Notes under the pieces: generated by a model
The model's database searches: none
What the model was told of the DNA's origin: nothing
Seen by the model: only the letters and a program-made list of their open reading frames with translations
DNA from: Clostridiaceae bacterium
GTDB taxonomy: Bacteria > Bacillota_I > Bacilli_A > Erysipelotrichales > Coprobacillaceae
Direction: 5' to 3'
NCBI GenBank assembly: GCA_902363625.1
Contig: CABJAS010000009.1
Location: forward strand, 106,196-170,195
DNA length: 64,000 bases
Shown here: positions 25,878-35,551 of the stretch, in pieces
How positions within the stretch are numbered: the first letter of the stretch is position 1
Layout of the letters: each line of letters opens with the position of its first letter
Program-made: the position numbers and the translations under genes

Positions 25878-26351
25878 TTAATTACGACGCGAACACTTTT
25901 CCGCATCAATGGCTAAAACAATCATTAAAACATACAATGCATTTTGTGGATCCAGTACATCAATCACATAAGTGTCCGTGAGATGAAACACCTCTTTGGA
26001 AACAGTCGCAATCAATTGAGAATGAGTATCTGTAATCTGATAATCCCATTGCCATAAGTCTCCATTAACCTGCCAATTATTACAATCAAGGCGAAAAACG
26101 GGTTTGAAAAAAGAAAATTCTTTATAAATACGTCCGATATACTGATCTTGGACATACATATTAAACTTAGGCAGAAAAGTCAATACTTCTTCTTTGATAG
26201 TCCCGATATGCTCATCATGATCATTATGAATATGTAGACAATGCCCCCAGCTTAGTTTGCCTTCAACAGTATATAAAACTTGTTGATTTTCATCATATAT
26301 ATCATAACTATCCAGCCATGAAAAAAGTCTTTGCTTAAATAACAGTCTCAT
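25878..26351 (-). CDS. LURP-one-related (LOR/YxjI-like) family protein
   Basis: A 157-residue protein of the LURP-one-related fold, a tubby-like beta-barrel. It starts MRLLFKQRLFSWLDSYDIYD and shows the usual alternating pattern of strands, for example GTIKEEVLTFLPKFNMYV and PVFRLDCNNW. Function in bacteria is unknown; some bind phospholipids. The start at 26351 has AAGGAGG upstream. It stands alone, after two terminators. Confidence 0.75.
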   Translation of the reverse strand: MRLLFKQRLFSWLDSYDIYDENQQVLYTVEGKLSWGHCLHIHNDHDEHIGTIKEEVLTFLPKFNMYVQDQYIGRIYKEFSFFKPVFRLDCNNWQVNGDLWQWDYQITDTHSQLIATVSKEVFHLTDTYVIDVLDPQNALYVLMIVLAIDAEKCSRRN

Positions 26352-26391
26352 AGTAACCTCCTTTTTACTAATTCTATCATAAAACATATAA

Positions 26392-26423
26392 AAAAGGCTC
26401 TTACTTTAAAAAAACAGCCTTTT
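26392..26423 (-). terminator. Second terminator upstream of the LOR gene
   Basis: An 8-bp stem (26392-26399 with 26416-26423) followed on the minus strand by T-rich sequence; tandem with the hairpin at 26441-26472. Confidence 0.5.
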
Positions 26424-26440
26424 AATTCCCGGTTTAATAT

Positions 26441-26472
26441 AAAAGAAAAAACAGATATTGCTTTGATATCTG
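26441..26472 (-). terminator. Terminator of the aldo/keto reductase operon
   Basis: A 7-bp stem (26452-26458 with 26466-26472) followed on the minus strand by TTTTTTCTTTT, 18 nt past the NTF2-like gene. It closes the operon that begins at 32170. Confidence 0.8.
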
Positions 26473-26490
26473 CTTAATCATAATAGAATA

Positions 26491-26850
26491 TTAATACACA
26501 AGGGCTGTAAACGAAAACTGTATAAGCTTCCAATTTTCCTCAAAAAGGTAGACTTCTGTCACCATAAAATGATGGGTTGTTTCTTTTCCATCTAATAATA
26601 AAGCATAATCGCAATCTGTCAAAACAACAGCGGTGTTATTAAAGAGATTAACTTTCTGATCATGAAACGTAATCTGTATTGGCTTAAAAGTACCGCTTGT
26701 ATAAAACTCTGCTTCTTTATCTAAATGACATGAGATGCCAATATGAACAAATTGACATCTCTCATCACAATATAAACGCATTCTGCTTTCATCCGCGTTT
26801 TCCATGGCTTTCCAAAAAGCCTGAGATACTTCTAATACGTGTTTTTCCAT
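26491..26850 (-). CDS. NTF2/SnoaL-like small protein
   Basis: A 119-residue cone-fold protein: EVSQAFWKAMENAD at the start, CQFVHIGI, and HFMVTEVYLFEENWKLIQFSF at the end, the last two being the beta-sheet strands that line the pocket in NTF2-like enzymes. Function not predictable; such proteins act as hydrolases, isomerases or ligand binders. It is the last gene of the aldo/keto reductase operon, 33 nt after its neighbour. GGGGTAAC precedes the ATG. Confidence 0.65.
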   Translation of the reverse strand: MEKHVLEVSQAFWKAMENADESRMRLYCDERCQFVHIGISCHLDKEAEFYTSGTFKPIQITFHDQKVNLFNNTAVVLTDCDYALLLDGKETTHHFMVTEVYLFEENWKLIQFSFTALVY

Positions 26851-26883
26851 TGATGTTACCCCATTTTAGACCTATATTTTTCA

Positions 26884-28504
<1,621 letters not shown>

Positions 28505-28582
28505 CTTATTCTCCTCCTAAATTTAAGTCATCTGTTTTTATGATTCGTTTAATTCTGTATATTCTCTATAATCTAAACTTTT

Positions 28583-29422
28583 CTAATCTTCAAAATTACA
28601 TTTAGTTTTTGCCAGTCTTTCCAAAGATTCGCTTGTAACAATATAGAAAGGCTGATGTTTATTTACACTTTCGATCATTTTCATCTCTTCTTTAGTCAAA
28701 GTAAAGTCAAAGATTTCAGCGTTTTCTTTAATATGTTTTAATGAGGTGCTTCCAGGCACTAATCCAAATCCCATCTGTGTATGCCATCTCAAAATGATTT
28801 GAACAGTTGATTTATGATACTTATTTGCCAACTGGACAAACACCGGATCATTCAACATCCCTGTATTGCCATGTCCTAATGGATACCATGACTGTAAGGC
28901 AATCTGATGCTCATCTAAAAAAGGCTTAACCGCTTCAGCCGGATAATATGGATGGCATTCTACTTGCATAACAGCCGGTACAATTTCACAGTTATCTAAA
29001 ATTTCTTGAATCTTTTCTACAGGGAAGTTTGATAACCCAATTGCTTTTAATTTTCCTTTTTTGTATGCTTTTTCCAACATCTTATAGGCATAGATATAAT
29101 TGTTTACTGGATGATGCAGAATCATTAAGTCAATATATTCAACGTCTAATCGTTTTAAGGTATCATCTATAGCCTGATCATTTTCATATAATGTCGGACC
29201 AAGTTTTGTTTCTAGGAAAATCTCTTCTCGCTTGAGTCCTGATTTTTTAATTCCTTTGCCAACTTCAGCTTCATTTCCATAGCGGTTGGCAGTATCTATC
29301 AGTAAATAGCCATTATTCAATGCATAGCTCACATTATGTGTGATTTGTTCACCAAATTGACCGATTGTTCCAAAACCAAGCTTAGGCATTTTAACTCCAT
29401 TGTTTAATAAAATATATTCCAT
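28583..29422 (-). CDS. Aldo/keto reductase
   Basis: A 279-residue paralogue of its neighbours. Tetrad motifs: LLIDTANRYGNE, LETKLG, LMILHHP. It differs from the others in LPLG-like pocket residues (QSWYPLGHG) and in a long C-terminal end after FDFTLTKEEM, suggesting a different substrate. It lies 78 nt before the EFR1 gene and 13 nt after the next reductase. GGAGGGG precedes the ATG. Confidence 0.9.
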   Translation of the reverse strand: MEYILLNNGVKMPKLGFGTIGQFGEQITHNVSYALNNGYLLIDTANRYGNEAEVGKGIKKSGLKREEIFLETKLGPTLYENDQAIDDTLKRLDVEYIDLMILHHPVNNYIYAYKMLEKAYKKGKLKAIGLSNFPVEKIQEILDNCEIVPAVMQVECHPYYPAEAVKPFLDEHQIALQSWYPLGHGNTGMLNDPVFVQLANKYHKSTVQIILRWHTQMGFGLVPGSTSLKHIKENAEIFDFTLTKEEMKMIESVNKHQPFYIVTSESLERLAKTKCNFED

Positions 29423-29435
29423 GTTCGCCCCTCCT

Positions 29436-30284
29436 TTAATCGTGAATTTTCAATCCCATTAAGCGCGTTTCATTTGCCGGATCTTCCGGATTATGTGTTC
29501 CTTTCCCTGTATCCAAGGCTTGAATAGCTTTCATTTCTTCTTCATTTAATTCAAAATCAAAGATCTCTATATTCCCTTTCATTCTTTTTGGGTTTGTTGA
29601 TTTTGGTAGTGAAATCACACCTTCCTGATAAATCCATCGCAAAATTATTTGACCAGCATTTTTGTTGTATTTATTTGCCAAAGAAAGAATTGTTTCATTT
29701 TCCAATAAATCCTTATTTCCATGTCCTAATGGATACCATGCTTCTAAGCGAATATGATATTCATCCATCACTTTTCTTAACTCTTTCTGCTGGGTAAAAG
29801 GATTAAATTCCACTTGATTAACGACAGGCATTAAAGTCATGCCAGCCTTAAATTTATTCCATAGATTAATGGTAATATTTGAAATTCCGATTGATTTTAT
29901 TTTTCCTGCTTCAACCGCTTCTTCTAAGGCTTTCCATGCACCTAAATAATCACCATAAGGCTGATGCAGTAAGTATAAGTCAAGATAGTCAACACCAAGC
30001 ATTGTTAAAGAATTTTCTATTCCTTTTTTTGCACATTCATAACCGTAATCCTGCAGCCACAATTTTGATGTAATAAAGATTTCCTCTCTTGGGATGCCGC
30101 TGTCCTTAATGGCTTTTCCTACATCGCTTTCATTCATATAGCCTGCCGCTGTATCAATGTGACGATAGCCTGCTTTTAACGCAGCTAATGTTGCCTCATA
30201 AGTTGGACCGTTATTAGGAATCATAAAAACCCCAAATCCAACTGCTGGAATTGTTTTGTCATTGTTTAATGTAAAGTAATTCAT
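29436..30284 (-). CDS. Aldo/keto reductase
   Basis: A 282-residue member of the same set: HIDTAAGYMNE supplies the Asp and Tyr, TSKLW the Lys and LYLLHQP the His. C-terminal EDPANETRLMGLKIHD is unusually similar to the tail of the reductase at 31322. It lies 21 nt after the YhdN-like gene. AAAGGAG precedes the ATG. Confidence 0.91.
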   Translation of the reverse strand: MNYFTLNNDKTIPAVGFGVFMIPNNGPTYEATLAALKAGYRHIDTAAGYMNESDVGKAIKDSGIPREEIFITSKLWLQDYGYECAKKGIENSLTMLGVDYLDLYLLHQPYGDYLGAWKALEEAVEAGKIKSIGISNITINLWNKFKAGMTLMPVVNQVEFNPFTQQKELRKVMDEYHIRLEAWYPLGHGNKDLLENETILSLANKYNKNAGQIILRWIYQEGVISLPKSTNPKRMKGNIEIFDFELNEEEMKAIQALDTGKGTHNPEDPANETRLMGLKIHD

Positions 30285-30305
30285 GTTATATTCTCCTTTT
30301 TTATA

Positions 30306-31280
30306 TTAGTGTCCGCCAAATACGGCAAAATCCATTGTGTCTAGACTATCATCGATCCTTTTAATTTCTTGAGCTGTCAGTTCAATATTTCCTGAATTAA
30401 AATTCTCTGTTAATCGATTTTCTTTTCGGCTGCCGGGAATCGGGATGATAAAATCTTTCTTACAAATCATCCATGCCATTGACAGTTGAGCCATCGTACA
30501 ATTCTTTTGATTTGCCATATCCTTTAATAAAGCCAATAGTGCTTGTGCTTTTTTATAACCTTCTGCTTGATACTGAGGCATCGAATTTCTAAAATCACCT
30601 TTCTCAAACTTGGATTCAGGTGTAAACTGCCCCGTCAGCAAACCGTTAGCCATAGGTGAAAAAGCAACATATGTGATTCCTAATTCTTCACATACCGAAA
30701 ATAAATTTTCATGCCATCTTGCCATCATTGAATAACGGTTTTGAATAGCTGATACCGGACAAACCGCATGAGCCCTTCTTAGATAATCCTCGTTTACTTC
30801 AGAGATTCCCCATGCTTTGATTTTACCTTCTGCGATCAGCTCTTTCATAACTCCAGCTACAACCTCCGGTTCTACCTTGGGATCAATTCGATGCTGATAA
30901 TAGAGATCAATATAGGATGTTTGAAGTTTTTCCAGACTTCCTTCCAACGATTTCCTTATTGTTTGAGGTGAACTGTCCAATTCTAAATGATCCCCTTTAT
31001 GCTGCACTCCAAATTTAGTCGCTATAATGACTTTATCTCGAATGTCTTTTAAAGCCGTTCCCACCAATTCTTCATTATACGAAATGGTTCCATCAGCATT
31101 TTCTCCTGTATAGCATTCTGCAGTATCAAAGAAATCATAGCCAAGGGCATAAGCTTTCCTAATCATATGAACTGCTGTGTCTTTATCTTCTGCCATACCA
31201 TAGGCATGAGAAAATCCCATACATCCCAACCCTACAGTATTCACATAAATTCCTGTTTTACCAATCTGTCTTTTTTTCAT
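30306..31280 (-). CDS. Aldo/keto reductase, longer YhdN/IolS-like type
   Basis: A 324-residue enzyme from a different branch of the superfamily than its neighbours. It starts MKKRQIGKTGIYVN, with FFDTAECYTGEN, IATKFGVQ and YYQHRID as tetrad sites; PGSRKENRL is the NADP phosphate-binding region. Members reduce aldehydes, ketones or inositol-like compounds. It lies between two short-type reductases 41 and 21 nt away, AAGGAGG precedes the ATG. Confidence 0.91.
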   Translation of the reverse strand: MKKRQIGKTGIYVNTVGLGCMGFSHAYGMAEDKDTAVHMIRKAYALGYDFFDTAECYTGENADGTISYNEELVGTALKDIRDKVIIATKFGVQHKGDHLELDSSPQTIRKSLEGSLEKLQTSYIDLYYQHRIDPKVEPEVVAGVMKELIAEGKIKAWGISEVNEDYLRRAHAVCPVSAIQNRYSMMARWHENLFSVCEELGITYVAFSPMANGLLTGQFTPESKFEKGDFRNSMPQYQAEGYKKAQALLALLKDMANQKNCTMAQLSMAWMICKKDFIIPIPGSRKENRLTENFNSGNIELTAQEIKRIDDSLDTMDFAVFGGH

Positions 31281-31321
31281 TTTTGTACCTCCTTAGTTTT
31301 AGTAAATGCTTTTTGGTTAAA

Positions 31322-32170
31322 CTAATCATGTATTTTATATTTATTCAGCCACTTAGCAGTGGTATAGCATTGATGATCAATAATTTCACTATATCCAATA
31401 TCCAGTTTTCTAATTTCACTTAGATCTTCATCATCCAACATAAAATCAAAGATATTTATGTTTTCTTCCATTCTTTCCTGATGAACTGTTTTTGGGATCA
31501 TCATAATTCCTTTTTGGAGATGCCATCGTAAAATAACCTGTGAAATCGATTTTTGATGTTTCTGTGATATTGTTTTTAGAACCGGATTATCAAAGATCTC
31601 TCTTTGACCTTCATTAAGAGGTCCCCATGCCTGAATCTGACAATCGTAATTTTTCATCAGAGCAATTGTTTCATCCTGCTGATAAAAGGGATGAATCTCA
31701 ATCTGATTAATCATAGGAAGAATCTTAGAGTTTAGATAGAGATCGACAAATCTTTCTTTGGAAAAATTACATATCCCGATTGCCTTAATTTTCCCTGCCT
31801 GATAGAGTTCTTCCAATGCACGCCATGACCCATAGTAATCACTATAAGGCTGATGAATCAAATAGAGATCAAGATAATCTACCTGAAGTTTATCAAGACT
31901 TGTCTGAAAGGCTTTCAAGGTGTTTTCATATCCTGCATCCTGAACCCAAACTTTTGAAGCAATAAAAATTTCATTCCTAGGGATGCCAGATTCTCTGATT
32001 GCTTCTCCTATTTCTTTTTCATTAAAATAACTGGCAGCGGTATCTATCAATCGATATCCACATTGCAATGCTTCAAGAATGCATCTTTTTGTATCTTTTG
32101 GCGGAATATGCAGAGTGCCATATCCTAATACAGGTAAACTTAACCCGTTATTAAATTGAATATACTCCAT
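31322..32170 (-). CDS. Aldo/keto reductase (first gene of operon)
   Basis: A 282-residue short-type reductase: LIDTAASYFNE, ASKVW and LYLIHQP carry the tetrad; IPKTVHQERMEEN binds NADPH phosphate. It is closest to the gene at 29436, so the two look like recent duplicates. It starts the operon and diverges from a LysR gene about 110 nt away. AAGGGGGG precedes the ATG. Confidence 0.92.
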   Translation of the reverse strand: MEYIQFNNGLSLPVLGYGTLHIPPKDTKRCILEALQCGYRLIDTAASYFNEKEIGEAIRESGIPRNEIFIASKVWVQDAGYENTLKAFQTSLDKLQVDYLDLYLIHQPYSDYYGSWRALEELYQAGKIKAIGICNFSKERFVDLYLNSKILPMINQIEIHPFYQQDETIALMKNYDCQIQAWGPLNEGQREIFDNPVLKTISQKHQKSISQVILRWHLQKGIMMIPKTVHQERMEENINIFDFMLDDEDLSEIRKLDIGYSEIIDHQCYTTAKWLNKYKIHD

Positions 32171-32219
32171 ATGTGCCCCCCTTCTACACTTTCATTTTAT
32201 TTGTGTTTATTAAAAAAGT

Positions 32220-32248
32220 ACAATATCAATATAACATTGTGCTATAAT
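32220..32248 (+). promoter_or_regulatory. LysR-type box and extended -10 in the divergent region
   Basis: ACAAT-N11-ATTGT at 32220-32240 is a T-N11-A dyad typical of LysR-type binding sites. It abuts TGCTATAAT (32240-32248), an extended -10 likely serving the LysR gene. A regulator bound here could control both directions. Confidence 0.6.
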
Positions 32249-32279
32249 TAAAATGCATAGTGAAAGGTGGAATCTCTAT

Positions 32280-33149
32280 ATGTTTGAACTCAGTCAATTA
32301 CTTTATTTTGTCACTATTGTAGAACAGGGTACCATATCCAAAGCTTCCGAGGTTTTACTCATATCCCAGCCGGCCTTAACCCGTTCTCTAAAGAAACTCG
32401 AAGAAGAACTGGAAGTGGAACTATTTAATCGGACCAAGAACAAAATTATTTTGAATGAGAATGGTAAGCTTGCTTATCAACACGCAAAAAAGATTTTAGA
32501 AATGACTTCGGTTATGAAAAATGAACTCATTGTTTTAAATAAGGCAACTAGTACTATCACAATAGGTTCCTTAGCCCCTGCACCAATATGGGCATTATCT
32601 TATCTATTAAAAGGAAAGTATCCGGAAATGAAGATTGAAGAAGATATTGAAAATGAAGATTCTTATCTTATAGATGGGTTAAAAAATGATCAATACACCC
32701 TTATCGTTCTCAATTACCCCTACCATAATAAAGATTATCAGTCGATTGAATTGTTTGAGGAAGACCTTTATCTATCCTTACCGCCTGCACACCCTCTTGC
32801 GTTATTTAATCAAGTATCGTTTAACGATCTTAATGGTGAAAGTATTTTACTTCTATCTAAAATCGGCTTTTGGAATGAAATATGCTTAACCTATATCCCT
32901 GATTCTCACCTTTTAATTCAAAATGATGAAACTGTTTTTAATGAAATAGTTCGTTCTTCTGCTTTGCCGCATTTTAGGACAAATATTACTTTAATGCGAA
33001 ATGACAGCAACAATCGCATCAATATTCCAATTAGTGACGAGGCAGCTAAGATTAAATATTACGCTGTATTTCATAATAATAAAAAGAAACTCTTTCAGTT
33101 TCTTAAAAAGGATATAAAAAATATAGATTGGAAGAAAATAAAGACATAA
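32280..33149 (+). CDS. LysR-family transcriptional regulator
   Basis: A 289-residue regulator: N-terminal winged helix (FELSQLLYFVTIVEQGTISKAS, then ISQPALTRSLKKLE) and an effector-binding domain beginning at TITIGS. The start at 32280 (MFELSQ) has AAGGTGG 9 nt upstream; longer frames lack one. It lies divergent from the aldo/keto reductase operon, with a T-N11-A box between, so it most likely controls that operon and itself. Effector unknown. Confidence 0.88.
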   Translation: MFELSQLLYFVTIVEQGTISKASEVLLISQPALTRSLKKLEEELEVELFNRTKNKIILNENGKLAYQHAKKILEMTSVMKNELIVLNKATSTITIGSLAPAPIWALSYLLKGKYPEMKIEEDIENEDSYLIDGLKNDQYTLIVLNYPYHNKDYQSIELFEEDLYLSLPPAHPLALFNQVSFNDLNGESILLLSKIGFWNEICLTYIPDSHLLIQNDETVFNEIVRSSALPHFRTNITLMRNDSNNRINIPISDEAAKIKYYAVFHNNKKKLFQFLKKDIKNIDWKKIKT

Positions 33150-33267
33150 TGAAAGGAATATGGATCTTATTTTAAAAGTAATACCATTGAATTTGATTTC
33201 CTTCTTAGACAAAATTTTATATACTATTCCTTTACTTTTTAGTACAATATTAAAAAGAGGTGGTTTT

Positions 33268-34053
33268 ATGGACCCGTTTTTGAAAATGGAAATGAATATT
33301 GATAACTTTTCTAAGAGTGATTTAAGAATATATGAAACAATCAAAGCTGATCCGGAAATAGTTCCCCGCAACAGCATTGTCGATTTAGCAAAAATATGTA
33401 AAGTGTCGCAGCCCAGCATTACGCGCTTTTGTCAGAAACTTGGTTTTGATAAGTATGCCGATTTTAAATTTGCGATTTATTCTTACGCGAAAATTAAAAC
33501 CAGTGAAAAGGAATCAAGTGGAAATTTTAATCTGCCTGCCATTGAAAACTATATCAGTTTATTAAAAGATCTTGATCATATCATGACAAAAGAAAGATTA
33601 TTTGAACTGGCACGCTGTATCTTCAAATCAAAGCACATTTTTACTACCGGAGTAGGTCAGAGTTTCCTTCCCGCCCGCTTGTTTGAAATTAACTTAAGAA
33701 AGCTCGGGCTTTATTCAAGCAGTGTTGCATATACTGAAATAAGCGATATTAAGGAGATTGTTCAAAAAGACGATCTTATCATCGTGTTTTCTGTTCGAGC
33801 CTCAAAAGGTGCGTTAGAAGCTCTTTATGATAGCTTAGATAATGAATTTAAAGCTAAAGTACTATTGATTACGATGACACAAGCTAATAAATATAAAAAT
33901 AAAGTCGACTATATGGCAGTACTGCCTCCCGCTGTACGAAACGATTATTCGTTAAGATTAGAAAGTCAGGTGGAATTCTTCGTTTTTGTAGATTTACTGA
34001 CTTCTCATTTAGCTTTACTGATTGATAAAGAAAAACATGATACGACATTATAA
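33268..34053 (+). CDS. RpiR/MurR-family regulator with SIS domain
   Basis: A 261-residue regulator. The N-terminal HTH (IVDLAKICKVSQPSITRFCQKLGFDKYADFK) precedes a SIS sugar-phosphate domain (about 110-240: IFTTGVGQSFLPARLFEINL, IVFSVRASKGAL). RpiR regulators bind phosphosugars and control sugar catabolism. The start at 33268 has GAGGTGG upstream. Together with the adjacent ceramidase-like gene and PTS permease it suggests a sugar or glycolipid locus. A terminator follows at once. Confidence 0.88.
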   Translation: MDPFLKMEMNIDNFSKSDLRIYETIKADPEIVPRNSIVDLAKICKVSQPSITRFCQKLGFDKYADFKFAIYSYAKIKTSEKESSGNFNLPAIENYISLLKDLDHIMTKERLFELARCIFKSKHIFTTGVGQSFLPARLFEINLRKLGLYSSSVAYTEISDIKEIVQKDDLIIVFSVRASKGALEALYDSLDNEFKAKVLLITMTQANKYKNKVDYMAVLPPAVRNDYSLRLESQVEFFVFVDLLTSHLALLIDKEKHDTTL

Positions 34054-34131
34054 AAACTGCAATATGTTAGAAAATAAATCCATCTGTTGATGCAAGATGA
34101 ATTTAAATCGTTCTTTCATTGCAGTTTTTTT
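34052..34131. terminator. Bidirectional terminator between RpiR and ceramidase-like genes
   Basis: A 12-bp stem (34052-34063 with 34118-34129) with a 54-nt loop and flanking A/T runs, suited to both convergent genes. Confidence 0.7.
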
Positions 34132-34135
34132 ATAT

Positions 34136-35356
34136 CTATTTATTTTTTAATAATTGATCAATCTTAGTTGTAATTCCATTTATTAATGTTTCCACAGTTC
34201 CTTTTTTAGTAATTGCCACATAGCTTTCAAAATATTTTCCATAATCTTCCTTATCCACCAAATAAGATACATAGTTGTTGCAATAGGTGATGATGATAAC
34301 ATGATAATCATGATATTTCTGTTTAAGTGCTAAACCTACTTTTGAAACTAATTCTCCGGGAATCGTGACAATGAGAAGCTTATTAAAGACATAGACATGA
34401 CTCATTAGATCACATTCTATCTTTCCCATACTCATTTTCATCTCTAAACGATGCAGCAAGTTCTTTTCAAAACGATACTTTTTTGAATCATTGTTTAAAT
34501 CCTGCCGGATACGTTTAATTTCCCTATTCGTCCATTCATCCTTTTTAATATCAAACGTCGTTTTAAAACCAAATGTTCCTTTGCCAATAAAAGCTATCTC
34601 GATTGGCTCCTCCTTATGATTAATAATCTGCTTTACCACTTTCTCTGCAGTCAGCTCTACAACATTCGATTGCTGATTTTCTCGATAAAATCGTGTACTG
34701 ACATCACCGCAGGCACCGTTAAATAAAATAACCGGAACATGATAATAAGCAGCTAATTGTTCACGTATATTCCCTAACAGATCAGAAGACAGCAACAGAT
34801 TATCACCATTTAAAATAGTCGGATGACATGCCATATTCACTAGCATCGCCACTGCCTTTTCCTGCTGATAAAAGGTCATCGTGAGAACTTCCTTATCCTC
34901 ACTTCCACCTTTAATATTACGGTTTCCATAGCATCCATCTATTAATCCTGTACGATAAGTACACGTCACTTCCTGTAAGTTATTCATACATAGCGCAATA
35001 TCTTCTTTAAAATATTCAAAAGCTTTCTCCTTCAATTCTCCCTCACACGCTTCATTGCATGTGGGCAGTTTAAAAATTGCCGGAGCAGAATGTGTATGAA
35101 TGCAAGAAAGATTAAATTGATCGTCACATACCCCATATTCCTCTTTACAATAGTCTGCCAAAGCATCTCTAAATTCTTTTTCTATACAAATTGTATCAAT
35201 GGAACAAAAAATCAGTATCTCTTTGTCAAATTTCATCACACAGCTAATCATATCGATCTCATCTAAAACCCCTATACTTTTTTGCTGTCGCTCATAACCG
35301 CCCATAAAGCAGGCCTTGTCCGGGGTAATATTCCTTTTTTGTATTGCAATATCCAT
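34136..35356 (-). CDS. Neutral/alkaline ceramidase-like amidohydrolase (cytosolic)
   Basis: A 406-residue protein matching the neutral ceramidase N-terminal family: ITPDKACFMGGYERQ at the start, the zinc-ligand region CIHTHSAPA, NMACHPTIL, FNGACGDVS and a Tyr-rich CNNYVSYLVD towards the end. No signal peptide, and it lacks the extra C-terminal immunoglobulin domain of secreted ceramidases. Substrate could be a lipid amide, acyl-sugar or peptide-like amide; ceramide itself is uncertain. It diverges from the PTS gene and is convergent with the RpiR regulator. AGGAGG precedes the ATG. Confidence 0.78.
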   Translation of the reverse strand: MDIAIQKRNITPDKACFMGGYERQQKSIGVLDEIDMISCVMKFDKEILIFCSIDTICIEKEFRDALADYCKEEYGVCDDQFNLSCIHTHSAPAIFKLPTCNEACEGELKEKAFEYFKEDIALCMNNLQEVTCTYRTGLIDGCYGNRNIKGGSEDKEVLTMTFYQQEKAVAMLVNMACHPTILNGDNLLLSSDLLGNIREQLAAYYHVPVILFNGACGDVSTRFYRENQQSNVVELTAEKVVKQIINHKEEPIEIAFIGKGTFGFKTTFDIKKDEWTNREIKRIRQDLNNDSKKYRFEKNLLHRLEMKMSMGKIECDLMSHVYVFNKLLIVTIPGELVSKVGLALKQKYHDYHVIIITYCNNYVSYLVDKEDYGKYFESYVAITKKGTVETLINGITTKIDQLLKNK

Positions 35357-35382
35357 TTTTATTCCTCCTGTATATTTTATTC

Positions 35383-35430
35383 TTAAATATTTTAAATATT
35401 AACGTATTAAATATTTATATATTAAATATA
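35383..35430. repeat. Array of TTAAATATT boxes between divergent genes
   Basis: Three exact copies of TTAAATATT start at 35383, 35392 and 35407, and one with a final A starts at 35422. The last three are exactly 15 nt apart. The last copy overlaps TATAAT at 35427-35432. It lies in the 195-nt divergent gap between the ceramidase-like gene and the PTS gene, so it is a candidate operator for the nearby RpiR regulator. Confidence 0.5.
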
Positions 35431-35551
35431 ATAGCATTAACCCGCCATTAAATCAAGTTTATGAATATTTTATACTATTTATATAAAAATATATTGAATT
35501 AATTATTAATTTATAATAGAATAAAATTACAAAGTGAAAGGGGATACAAAC

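Noticed and set aside
35494..35517. TTGAAT and TATAAT before the second PTS gene
   Set aside because: The spacer is only 12 nt, too short for a sigma-A promoter; the TATAAT alone may still be used.
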